Positions 47,145 through 58,458 of a DNA stretch of 64,000 nucleotides are shown piece by piece. The notes beneath the pieces were generated by a model, which was not told the origin of the DNA, made no database searches, and saw nothing but the letters and a program-made list of their open reading frames with translations. A program made the position numbers and the translations under genes. Each line of letters starts with the position of its first letter. Positions within the stretch are counted from its first letter, which is position 1. The DNA is from Pseudoneurospora amorphoporcata (taxonomy: Eukaryota > Ascomycota > Sordariomycetes > Sordariales > Sordariaceae): NCBI GenBank assembly GCA_033297205.1, contig MU859138.1:1-64000 (forward strand), in the 5' to 3' direction.

Positions 47145-47840
47145 TCATGTTGTTACTGTTCGTTTTCTGGTTAGGATGATAGAGGTTTATGTCTACCAGA
47201 GATCAAGTGAGATATGTCGAGGTTGATGATGATACCAAGAGAGAAGGACATGAAGCGAACTGAGACTGGACCTGTCCCAAGACTCCAAGTTGTTGTCCAA
47301 ATTGAGCATAATCGCCGGTCCTACTGGTCGGATGAGGTTGGCACACCCCATGCCTCATTTTGTCGATCATCGTGATCAATACCTAGGTAAGATGAGTCAC
47401 TCGAAATAAGGATAGTTATCGGGTTGGATGAATGAGGACCTCGATGGCTACAAGCCAACACCCTGGGCGCCTGAAGCTGTTACTGCCCCGCAGCGGGATG
47501 GTACCTGGGTAGCGTCGGTGCACCCCGCCCTACCCGCGTGGAGAGGACTGCCTAGACCGAGCCCTAGTCGCGTAGGCCTGCACTGTTCCTCAAAATCACA
47601 AGCGAGTAGTAACTAACACCCTCATTGGTCCAATCTACCTACCCTAAGCTTTTAGACTGGACTGTGCGCAACTTGGGTCGAAATTTTGACTGGGCGCATC
47701 CGGGGCGAAGCGCGCAAAGAGATTTTGAGTCACTAAAAAGTCCAAGCTTACAGCCTTGTAGAAGGAACGACTCATATGCCCAATTGGATTGGGATAATCT
47801 TAGTTAAAAAGGGATACCTACCACTAGGTCCTCATTGCTC
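47145..47840. other. Spacer before the arginyl-tRNA synthetase gene
   Basis: 0.7 kb of promoter and 3' flank. No RNA gene or ORF of note was recognised. Confidence 0.5.
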
Positions 47841-50225
47841 ATGACGGCTTGCCAAGCACTCTTTTGGCGCCGTGTTTTACGTGCTCCCACTTCTCTCTCC
47901 AAGTCTGTTCCCCGGTCTCTCTTTGCTAGGACTACTACTGCCTCTACCTCCAGCCGCCCCCACTTGTCCCTCGAGAAGAACTGCCCCTCCTCCACCAAAA
48001 TCGGGACTTCCTCTTACACCACCATCGCCAGCCTTTCAACACCACCCGCCGGACGGTCACCACTCTTCTTCCACCGCAGACACAGCACAATGACCACCGC
48101 CGCCCCCGTTGACCAGTTGGTCAAGCAGGTCGATGGCCTCAGCCTCGACGCCGTCAAGGCCAAGTTCCCCGAGAACTACCCCGAGCTGAACCTCATGGAC
48201 CTTTACCGCGCCCACCTGTCCAACGTCCTGTCCGAAGTCACCGGCGTCGACACCTCCCTCATCTACCCCAACCTCGGATGGACTTCCGGTCTCGACAAGG
48301 GCGACATGGCCCTCCCCGTCCCCGCCCTCAGGGTCAAGGGCAAGAAGCCCAACGAGCTCGCCGAGGAGTGGGCTGCCAAGGTACCTCCTACACACACATG
48401 CGATGCGCTTTGCGACGCCAGCTAACACTCTCCACTCTACTACTCCAGTTCCCCGACACCGATCCCCTCTTTACCAAGCCCACCGTCAGCCAGGTCCATC
48501 TCAGCTTCTTCATCAAGGCCTCTCCCCTCGTCAACGCCGTCATTCCCTTGGTCCACGCCAAGGGCGCCGAGTACGGTTTCAACAAGGCCGACGGTCTCAA
48601 GGATCCCCAAGACCCCAGCAAGGGCCAGAAGCGCATCATCGTCGAGTTCTCCTCCCCCAACATTGCCAAGCCCTTCCACGCCGGCCATCTCCGCTCTACC
48701 ATCATCGGTGGTTTCCTCTCCAACCTATACGCCGGCGCCGGCTGGGATGTCATCCGCATCAACTACCTCGGCGACTGGGGTAAGCAGTACGGTCTGTTGG
48801 CCCTTGCCTACGAGAAGTACGGCGACGAGGAGGCTCTCCAGAAGGACCCCATCAACCACCTCTTCCAGCTCTACGTCCGCATCAACAGCGAGATGACCGC
48901 CGAGAAGGAGGAGCTTACCAAGCGCAAGGAGGCCGGCGAGGATGTTTCTGCCCTCGAGGCCAACAGCCTGGACGAGCAGGCCCGTCGCTACTTCAAGAAG
49001 ATGACGGACCGCGACGCCGATGCCCTCGCCATGTGGAAGCGCTTCCGCGACCTCTCCATTGTTCGCTACAAGGACACCTACGCCCGCCTCAACATCCACT
49101 TCGACGAGTACTCGGGTGAATCCCAGGTCACCGAGGATGCCATGAACGAGGTTGGCAAGCTCATGGAGGAGAAGAAGATCTGCAAGGAGGACAAGGGCGC
49201 TCAGCTCATCGACTTCTCCGAGCTCATCCCCGGCAAGGAGGGCAAGCGTCTCGAGAAGCCTCTCGTCAGGAAGAGGGACGGCACTGCTCTTTACCTCACC
49301 CGTGATATTTCCGAGCTCCTCGGCCGTCACGACAAGTACCACTTCGACAAGATGATCTACGTTGTCGCCTCCGCTCAGGACCTCCACTTGAGGCAGCTCT
49401 TCAAGATCATCGAGCTCCTCGGCTACAAGGATATTGCCGACAAGTGCCAGCACATCAACTTCGGTCTCGTCCTCGGTATGTCCACCCGTAAGGGTACTGT
49501 CAAGTTCCTCGACGACATTCTCCGTGACGTTGCCGACAAGATGCACGAGGTCATGAAGAAGAACGAGAACAAGTACTCCCAGATCGAGGACCCCTTGGCC
49601 ACCGCCGACGTTCTCGGTATCTCGTCCGTCATGGTCCAGGATATGTCTGGCAAGAGGTAAGAAGGGTCCCAGTCATTTTATAACGAGACCAACTAAGCTA
49701 ACGTGACCTCACAACAGAATCAACAACTACACCTTCAACATGGAGACCATGACATCGTTCGAAGGTGACACCGGCCCGTACCTGCAGTACGCCCACGCCC
49801 GTCTTAACTCTATCAGGCGCAAGGCTGGCGTGTCCGACGAGGAGCTCGCCACCGCCGACCTCTCTCTCCTTACCGAGACCAGCGCCATCAACCTGTGCCG
49901 CCACATGGCCGGCTGGCCCGATGTCGTCAAGAACACGCTCAAGACCCTCGAGCCCACCACCGTCCTTACTTACCTTTTCAAGCTGACGCACGCCCTCAGC
50001 AGCTCCTACGACCAGCTCCAGGTCGTCGGTAGCGAGCCCGAGTTGATGAAGGCCCGTCTGGCCCTGTACACTGCTGTGCAGACTGTCTTGGCTAACGGCA
50101 TGCGCCTCATTGGCTTGAGCCCTGTCGAGCGGTATGTTTGTTTTTTGATGTTGCCCCTGACTGATGGTTGCATGAATGAATGATTTGGAAGACTGATAAG
50201 CTGACTTGTGCGATTTAGTATGTAA
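47841..50225 (+). CDS. Arginyl-tRNA synthetase, probably dual cytosolic/mitochondrial
   Basis: Four exons (47841-48380, 48449-49656, 49718-50131, 50219-50225) give 722 aa. This class I synthetase attaches arginine to tRNA-Arg. The HIGH-type motif is HAGH (257-260) in PNIAKPFHAGHLRST. The MSTRKGT segment stands in for KMSKS. The C-terminal anticodon-binding domain contains FEGDTGPYLQYAHARL. The fourth exon adds only one base of an Arg codon, ATG and the stop, giving the conserved ending SPVERM. The first ATG (47841) provides a basic, Ser/Thr/Arg-rich presequence (ACQALFWRRVLRAPTSLSK). Met84 (48090) would start the cytosolic form directly at MTTAAPVDQLVKQV. Use of both starts is inference; fungi often encode both forms from one gene. 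Confidence 0.95.
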
Positions 50226-53200
50226 ATCTATGCGACAACCACCTACCTAACCTTCCGTTGAGGAATGGCATGTCGATATTTCAAAGTTTATATACCTAGT
50301 AGACCGAAAAGCGGACGAATCTGTTCAGATCAACCAGAGAAAGGAAGAGGACGACGAGTTGCCGGACCGACAAATCATTATTGTACCGCCAACGAACATG
50401 GCACTCACTCACGAATTCGGTCCAGTCTCGTGGCAACCGTTGTGAGATGCAGACAATGTTCGATGGAGTGGAAATGCCGAATGCAGCTCAGCTGAGCTCG
50501 GCACAGCTTGCATTTGCTTGCTTCCGCGCTTGCAATATGCGCAGAAGCAGAGGCAGATGCAAAAGCAAGCAGAAGCAGCACATTGCGGTCGGACCCTCGC
50601 AGCGTGACCGATGCTGCCGGTCTAAAGCATGATGACGAAGCGCGGACGGTAAAGAGAAAGAAAGCGAGAAAGAAGAAAGCAAAAGAGAGGCGTGTGGGCG
50701 GATGAGGAGGACAACTCAAATTCTTGGAGTACGGTCGGCATGAATACAAACAAAAAAAAAGTTCAAGCAAGCAAGCAAGCGGGTCGATTGTTTTTTTTTT
50801 TTCTGTCTGGCGTTGTGATACGTTGTGTTTTGGTGGTGATTTTGCTGATGTTGATGAACAGATTCGTCATGGGAAGCTTCGATGTCGCTGTGTGGGAGAC
50901 ACCGGGACGGAGTTGTGTGATGACCATCGATACTGGATTCAGCGGGCCATAACAAGCTTTCTCGTCTATCCGGTGTCAGCTCCCGTCTTATCAACCCAAG
51001 TCTTAACCACGGTTCATGTTCAACGGGATATCAGTCAAGCCAGTGTCAGCCAGTGCCAGCCATCAGCTCCGGGACCGAAGACCGGCCGGCATACGGATTA
51101 AGGAGGAGGGTCGCGGGCCGAGTGGAGCCGCCATGCATGCTTGGGCAATGACACCCTTGACGACACGGCGCTGATCCCCGAGATCTGCGGATGCCACACA
51201 CACCGTGCCATGCCGCTTAACTGCCGCTGCGAGTGGGAAACCAAACAAGGACAGCCGCTGCCAGTACCCGTCTTTCCATGTCCCTTTCCGTGTTCTTCCT
51301 TCCTTCTTGTTGCTTATTGCGGAAGTGATTTTCGTTTTAGCTTGATCTGGATGTTCCACGGCGTTTAACGGTTGGCTAGAGTGCACTCGCCATACCGAAG
51401 CTTCTTATTCTTTGGATTTAAGAACGGTTCGGCGGCGGCGGCGGCGTCGAAAATATCGATTTCATCATCTTTTGAATTCACTAACGCGGGAAGGGTCGCA
51501 GCGTTGTTGACATTTGCAGAGGGCAGAAGTGCGTTTCCTGTGTCACTGTAAGCCTGAATGAAGGTAGTCTAGTTGCTTCCGCTCAACAGCTTCGCGGCAG
51601 AGAAGCACCCCTGATCTTGTCCTCAGAATCGGTCGGGGCTTCTGCGATGCCAACTTTTGCGCCTTTGTTACTTCACTTCATACAGAGAACATCTTCAAAC
51701 TACACTCCTGGGTGACCAGTGAGGATGTCCAACGTTCTGCTACCAGCGGGTGGGGGTTCTGTCTATCGCTCTCCAAAGTCTTCTACTTCCTGGCCTGCAA
51801 ATTCAACTAACGCAACTTGATGTAACATGGCGAGCATGGTCACCAGGGATCGACAATTCCATGAACCTTCAACCAGGTCTTCGAACTCCTGGCGGACATC
51901 CCCGCCGCATCAGCGAAGACGACGACTGCCGCCATACACCACAAGCCGTTAATCGTACCCAAGTTCGTGACCGGACAACGTGTTGAAGTTATCCTTGAAG
52001 TTGATCAATATTGACTTGACAACGGCGGAGATTCGAGAGCGCTGGCCTCACAACGATATGCGTTTGATCCACCATTCTCTCCACCATTCTCAGCGCATGA
52101 CCTAGAACAGTCACTTGTCGACTTACATGCCATTACATCATCGTCCCTTACTCCAATCTCTCCATGTTCGGCGAGCATCTTCGAGCTGACAGCAACATAC
52201 GTCGGAGCCGCGCTAGTTCATGCGGTCCCGGAACATGGTCAGTCATCTCCGGGGTGGCCACCGTTCCTGGTCCTCCGACAGGAAGGCGGCCTTGGCCTCT
52301 TTTATTTTGCTCTTGACCATGGGACTAACATCAACTCGTCCATAGTGGCACCATCCGGACTGAGGCTCGGCAATGATCAGGCCATTGGACGTGGCGACTT
52401 TATACAACATCCAGCAGTCCTACCGTGAACCAATGAAGACTTGGTGGCCTGGGTCAGCCAAAGATAATGCTAGCATCTTATCCGGTCGCATACGGATGAC
52501 GGCTCGCAGCCTCAAACGGCACCCTTCGAATATTGGAGTACCTACATGACCAGGCAGTTGCCCTGCATCCAATGACACTGGTCCTCCATCAACATCAACG
52601 GCTTCTACATACCCGCTAGAAGCCGCTGGCCATGTCCCTCAGGATTCTGGTTTGCCGGGCTTGACTAATGACGGAAGAACGCTTACGACGACTTGAAGGA
52701 GATCTTTGACAGAGCCACTACACCTCTACCCCTTACAGATCATTGCCCCCATTGACAAAATGATGATGTCGGTCCTCAATCATTACGGGTCTTTCCCAAC
52801 GTCGATTGTAACGAAGGCGGGCATTAGAGCTACAGAGTTAACTCACAAGTCATTGCTCTGTTAGTCAAAATGAGTGAGAGACACCAAATTGGTATCCGTC
52901 GCCGGCTGGAAAAGTCAGGTCAGCATGAGTATCTGAGATCATAGTAAGGTGCTAAGGGGTGAGAGCTAGGGTTTGAGGAAAAAGCTTTATTTGTACCGGA
53001 CCATCCATCCTTGATATTGACCCCTGAAAAGTCAGCGGAAGACGGATCGATGAGGAAGAAAGAGGAGAAATTGTTCCTGAACGAATTGTAAGATCGGATC
53101 TCACATAATTATGACCTTGTCGTTCCCCCTGCTCATGTCCAAGAGCTTACCCCCGGAACTTCTCGATATACCAAAAGACCATTGGGCATCCGCTGACTAT

Positions 53201-53703
53201 CCTTACCTCCTTCAGCAGATTGACGGTCCTTTATACACACCTACTGTGTCTGCCCACTCCAGTCCTCATACCCTTATATATACCACCATCCGACGCATAT
53301 CGTACCGAGCTCACTCTACGAGTGCGTGGGTCTGCGAAGTGTCCCTTGTCTGAGAGCCATCTATCAGAGAACCTTGAAACCCAGGTCTCAGTACACCTCT
53401 CGACCCAGCAAAGCAGACAACAGGTCCAAGCGAGATAGCCTTGAGACGAACGGATAGACTCTTTGTGTCTGGCCGTTTTTGCATCTGACCTTCCACCTCC
53501 TTTTCCTCAACGCCTCCTTGCCCAGAGCCGGGCATTCCGGGGCTTCGACAGCATTCTTCTTGCTGTTTGCCCGTCCAGTTCCGTCTGGGTGTCCCTTCTC
53601 ACACCTCCCAGCCGCCGGCGAATCCGCTCCTTCAAGAGTGCACTTCGAGAGTGGAAGACGAGAGAGAGACAGAAAGAGCACAGCAACGACACAGATACAA
53701 GAT
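50226..53703. other. 3.5-kb spacer containing a coding relic
   Basis: Downstream of the synthetase and upstream of the P450. Short unsupported frames, an A9/T10 pair near 50752-50802 and a GGC run at 51430-51446. The relic at 51865-52428 is listed separately. Confidence 0.5.
51865..52428 (+). pseudogene. Unidentified coding relic with one internal TGA
   Basis: One frame stays open for 188 codons except for a TGA at 52012-52014. Before it lies TFNQVFELLADIPAASAKTT and VPKFVTGQRVEVILEVDQY. After it comes LDNGGDSRALASQRYAFDPP, SIFELTATYVGAALVHAVPE, GWPPFLVLRQEGGLGLFYFA and LDHGTNINSSIVAPSG, ending at 52428. The balanced composition looks like real protein. No ATG suits the start, and I do not recognise the family. 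Other frames look coding-like further right (NAYDDLKEIFDRATTPLPL near 52680), as if frameshifts followed. Decayed gene, or a multi-exon gene I could not assemble. Confidence 0.35.
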
Positions 53704-56599
53704 ATGTCGTGTGTTCTCCCAATAACACTTCTCACCGTGTTGGTGGTCTTGTTGGGAATACAGAAATGGCAGGAGAGGAAGAGGTTACCGGCTGGTGTGA
53801 GGCCGTTGCCTGGTCCTGCTAGTAAGTTTGTCCACTTCCTCTTTTTTGTTCTTCAAAGAAACATGTCTATCGGGACTTGAATTATCAAGGCTTGCCTTTC
53901 CATTTGCAGGTTGGACATAACATGAACTCAGCTAACGAATATCACAGACCTCCCCTTCATAGGTCGTGTCCACGACGTCCCAGAAAAGGGATCATGGCTC
54001 AAGTTCTACGAATGGAGCAAGGTCTACGGCCCCATCTACCAGACCAAGATGTTCGGCGTCACACACGTCTGGATCACTTCCGAGAAGATCGCTCAGGATC
54101 TCTTGTCGAGACGAGCAAACATCTATTCGGATAGACCGCTTATCCCAAATTTGCCTGATAACCGGACAAGTGGTGATTATTTGGCTTTGCTGGGAAGGAA
54201 TGGTAAGCCCCCTGTCCTTATCTCCCTATTCTCCCATCCATCCCCTTGCCCTCTCACCTCTCCTCTCTCACAGAAGAAGGAAGGCCGTGTACTAACGAAG
54301 ACTGATAAAGACATCTGGAAACGCCAACGCAAACTCTGCAACCACCTAATGCACACCTCCGCCCTCGCCTCTCTCCACGACTACCCGACCCTCGAGCGCA
54401 ACCGCTTTTTGTATCTCCTCTCCCAGTCACCAGAAGACTACATCGAGTACATTGAGCAATTCACTTCGCGGACCGTGTCCCGTTTATCATGGGGCAGCGC
54501 CCACCCGGCCCCAGTCCTGCGTCACACCACCTTTGGTTTACTCGAAACGATTTCTCCGTCGGGCGCCCTGCCGAACGTCATCTCTTTTCTGAGACACCTG
54601 CCCCTGGCGCTGTCCCCCTGGAAACAAAAGGAAAAGGCACGCCATGATCTGGAGGATAAGCAGTTCAAGAGTAACGTGGGGTTTGTGAGGCGGATGATGG
54701 AGGTCGGTCGTGCCGAACCGTCTTTTATCAGGACCTTCTTGGAGGAACAAGGTGTCGATACCGGCAAGGCCAAGGCGGATGAGGAGCAGAAGGCAAAGGA
54801 AGCAGATGAAGCGATGCACGTTGTTGGACTCATGGCTATCGCTGGGGCGTTGACCATCGGCAGCCCGATCCAGAGCTATATCTTGGCCATGTGCCATTAT
54901 CCGGAGTGGCAGGCTAAGTTGCAGGAGGAGATTGATACCCAGTTGGCGGGCCGGTGTCCGATGTGGGAGGATCGAGAGAAGCTGCCGTTGTTGAGGGCGG
55001 TGGTTAAGGAGGTTATTAGGTGGAGACCGCCTGTTCCTACTGGTGAGTTGTTTTTTTCTTTGCTCTTTCGGTCTGGGTGTCGGGGTGATGGTGATGGATG
55101 AGCGGATGGACTACTGATGGAGGAGGGAAGATGTTGAGAGAGATGTCGAGGAGAGGTGATGCTGACTGATGGTGATGATTCAGGAATTCCGCATGCTATC
55201 GAAAAGGATGATGTCTACGATGGATACTTCATCCCGGCTGGAGCTACGATTCATGCTCTTGAGTGGTATGTCTTTTTTTTCTCCGTTCTCGTTTCTCCTT
55301 TTAAATCTCATCACCTTCATTTCCCAACTGATCATCACCTCCCCTCTTTCCATCCTTCCTTGCTTCCTCCTCTTCTCCATCAACCTCAGGAGCTATACTA
55401 ACACCCATCTCCCTCATCCCAGGGGCATAACCCGCGACGAAACCACGTATCCAGACGCCGAAACCTTCAACCCCTCTCGCTTCCTCCTCCCCTCCTACCC
55501 CACCTACCGCTCGCCCCTCACAACCTATCCCAACCTCTCGGGCTTTTCTCAGTTTGGTTTCGGCCGCCGAACCTGCCAGGGCGTGCCCATCGTCGAGCAA
55601 GACCTTTTCCTCACCATGGGAGGGATGGCGTGGGCGTTCACCATCACCAAGAAGACCGACCCGGTTACTGGCAGGGAGGTGGCTGTGCACTGGAACGATT
55701 ACACGCCGCTTTTGATTGCGAAGCCGTGCAGGTTCCCGTTTGAGGCGGTGCCGAGGGATGAACACAAGGTCAAGAAGATGAGGGAGATGTATGATGATGC
55801 GGTGGAGAGGGAGGAGGTGGAGAAGGAGGAGAGTAGGGAGGAGAGGGAGCGGACGGAAGCGTGGATGGTTGAGGCGGGGGTGAGGCAGAAGGAGGAGGAG
55901 ATTCCTTGGCAGAGTGTCCATGTCAGTGGTGTCGGTGGTGGGGGTGTTGATGATGCTCCTGCTGTCCGTACTGGTGGGACTGGGGTTCCTGGGGTCGCTG
56001 TTGCTCTTGGGGTTACTGTTCCTGCTGGAGCCACCGTCGTTTCCGTCGCCCCGGTGGTCTCTGTTACTCCTGTCGTCAATGCCAACGTCGACGTTGTCGT
56101 CCCGGGGCCGGGCGTTGACGGGCATGGTCATGGCCATGGTCAAGCCCAAGTTCACCAAGCTCAACACGAACACCAACCTCAACCTGAAGTTCCTCAAGAG
56201 GGTCCTCACCAGGAACTCATGGATAACGGAAAAACCGAGGATGAGGCCAAGAGCACCTCGCGTGGTTCCAGTCGTCCAGCTTCAACTAGGAGCGTGACAG
56301 GAAGCGCAAGCGGAAGTGGAAGTGGAAGTCCAATTTGGGGATCCGAACCCAGTCTCAGCTTCAGGTCCAGCAGTGCGGAGAGTTCGGACTGCGAAGAGAG
56401 GGATGTCATGGATGGTAAAAGGGGTGAAGAAAATGAGGGACAGGCGAGGAGGAGAGTGCGCATCAAAGCAGTCTCGAATGCTAGTTCGACTATTGAGTCT
56501 TTGGTGCCGACGACGCCGGAGAGGGAAGAAAAGGGGTTGCGACTTGGAGTGGACGTGAGGGAAGCGGAGGAGGAGGTGCCGGGTGCTTGGAGGTGGTGA
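53704..56599 (+). CDS. Cytochrome P450 with long C-terminal disordered extension
   Basis: Five exons (53704-53821, 53948-54202, 54311-55042, 55184-55265, 55423-56599) give 787 aa. P450s are heme-thiolate monooxygenases anchored in the ER. The N-terminal anchor is CVLPITLLTVLVVLLGI, followed by a PLPGPANLPFIGR hinge. I-helix text is GLMAIAGALTIG, the ExxR is in KEVIRWRPPVP, and the heme loop is FGFGRRTCQG with Cys447 as ligand. Each junction restores family sequence (GPANLPFIG, RNDIWKRQRK, PTGIPHAI, EWGITRDET). The catalytic core ends near residue 507. About 280 more residues follow: charged (EREEVEKEESREERERTE), then Gly/Val/Pro rich, a GHGHGHGQ stretch and a Ser/Glu tail. Substrate unknown; no biosynthetic cluster genes adjoin. 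Confidence 0.92.
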
Positions 56600-58458
56600 T
56601 GATGAGAGTCGGGTGGGTGGGAGGAGACTGGGAAGTAATGGAAGTGACTTTGGCTGTTCAACTTGTCTTGTTTGGATATCAATAATCTACCTATCTAGGA
56701 CTAGGGGTTCGTTGTTCTTTTGTGAAACATCTTTTTTATTTGTTATAAGAAAAATTGTATCTACAGGGAACTTCCAGAATGAATAATATGACCTTCAAAA
56801 TGTGACGAGAGAGGGTGAAAGTGCCGGGGCCTTTCTTTGGTATGCAAGATGCTGATAACGTTCAGAAGATGTGGTGTTAACATCGATATAGCAAACTGTG
56901 CGGGATGATTGATGGAGTGTTAGCAGTCCTCTTGTTGCATCGCCTCTCTGTCCTTGTTGAAGTCCCAATATAATGGAAAAAGATGGTGAAGCTATTCCGA
57001 GATGATGGACATGGAAAGAAACCCTAATCTTCGGGTGTTCCTGGTGAGAACTTGAAGAGATGAAGTCAAAACAGTTTTCCTGTGTGTTTTCCCCTTTGGA
57101 CAGATAAGTTAATATCGGAGCTCCAGCCAGAGACGGTGTGATATGATGCTAACACATTCGTTGATAATCCCCTCAACGGCCTGTTAGTGCAGCACCAGCT
57201 ATGCTCGCATGATATTGCAAGGATCATGCGACTTGCTTCTCCAAAAACCATTGACCAATCACTGCATGCCTCGTCACGAACCCCTCCTCGTTTCTTTGCG
57301 AACTCCTTCTTTGTTTCTTTCTGTCAACGTCATCCCTTCCGGCATTCTGCTGTTTTCTACTTTCCAAAGAAAAGCTTCCAACCAACCTTCGATGCACAAA
57401 CATTGGCATCATGCCATGACTCCGCCCAGCCTGACTGATGAGCCAGCTGCTTGGTAGTAACCGCGCAGTGTCACTCCGGGGTCCTCTCGTTTTATTCAGT
57501 ATCCCCATTTGGGAAGAGATCACAACCTCCAAACTCGGATGCCGAGGTTGTACCCGGGGAGGGCGGCAACTAATAGAAACACCAACACAGAAAGCACAGC
57601 AACCTGAACCCTGCGTTGGCCGAAACCTTGTCAGCAGGTTTGCTTCTCTTGTGTCCCCTGGACTTCCTTTCCCTTTTGTTCGTTCGGAGGACTCATTGGG
57701 CACGAACATCATCATCATCACCCTGTTTTCCTTGCCCTGCCCCCCTTCCTTTCCTCTGCTTTGACGTAGCAAATGCGCGAGGCAGCCACTCTCTCTTTTT
57801 ATCTTTCGGACTTTACCACTTGACCGACTCTCGTTGGGGGGACACAGACGTGCATTATCGTCGTCTCACATCCCGCTGATACTCGGCCTGATATTCCGAG
57901 TAAAATATCTGGACCCCGATGACCAACTCTGGTTACCTACCGCCGCCGAGCCTCATCAACCTTGTCACATCCACTCTTCCATAACCCCATCTGACGAGTT
58001 GTTGACGACTCACATGCCGCAAACTCGGATCCACACATCAGACCAAGCCAAGGCGTTTCCATGTGGCTGCTGTCGAGCCGGTCAGGCTTCCCGTCCAATG
58101 TGGCTTCTCCAAGTGGAAAGTACCCTTTCCCAGTCATATTACTCGTCAGAGCTCTTTACTAACGTCAACGTGCTGCTGCGCCTTGTTTGATCGTCTCCTT
58201 GCAGTTACTCGGATTTCGTGCGGTGCGTAGGTATATACTCACCGTTTATCACTCACTTCCCATCAACCCACTCGGCACTCGTGTCCGGTGTTTGCTCTAC
58301 TAGTCTCGAAACCTTAAACCTCTGTTCCTATCCTTCGATCACGGTCTCTCATTCTTCCCCTTCTTTCTTTCCTTCTTTCTTCTTCATCGTACTCGATCCT
58401 GCGTTCGCTCGACTTCATCCACGCGAATACAATCCTTACCTGAATCACAAACATCACA
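56600..58458. other. 1.9-kb spacer between P450 and AA7 oxidase
   Basis: P450 3' flank and oxidase promoter, with a CT-rich leader at about 58320-58440. Overlapping short frames (57200-57880) have no motif support. Confidence 0.5.

Noticed and set aside
55169..55422. Continuous reading through the fourth P450 intron
   Set aside because: The frame is open but reads Ser/Phe/Leu-rich text (SPFSFLLLNLITF) with GTATGT donor, CTAAC branch and CCCAG acceptor. Splicing restores the conserved EWGITRDE sequence.
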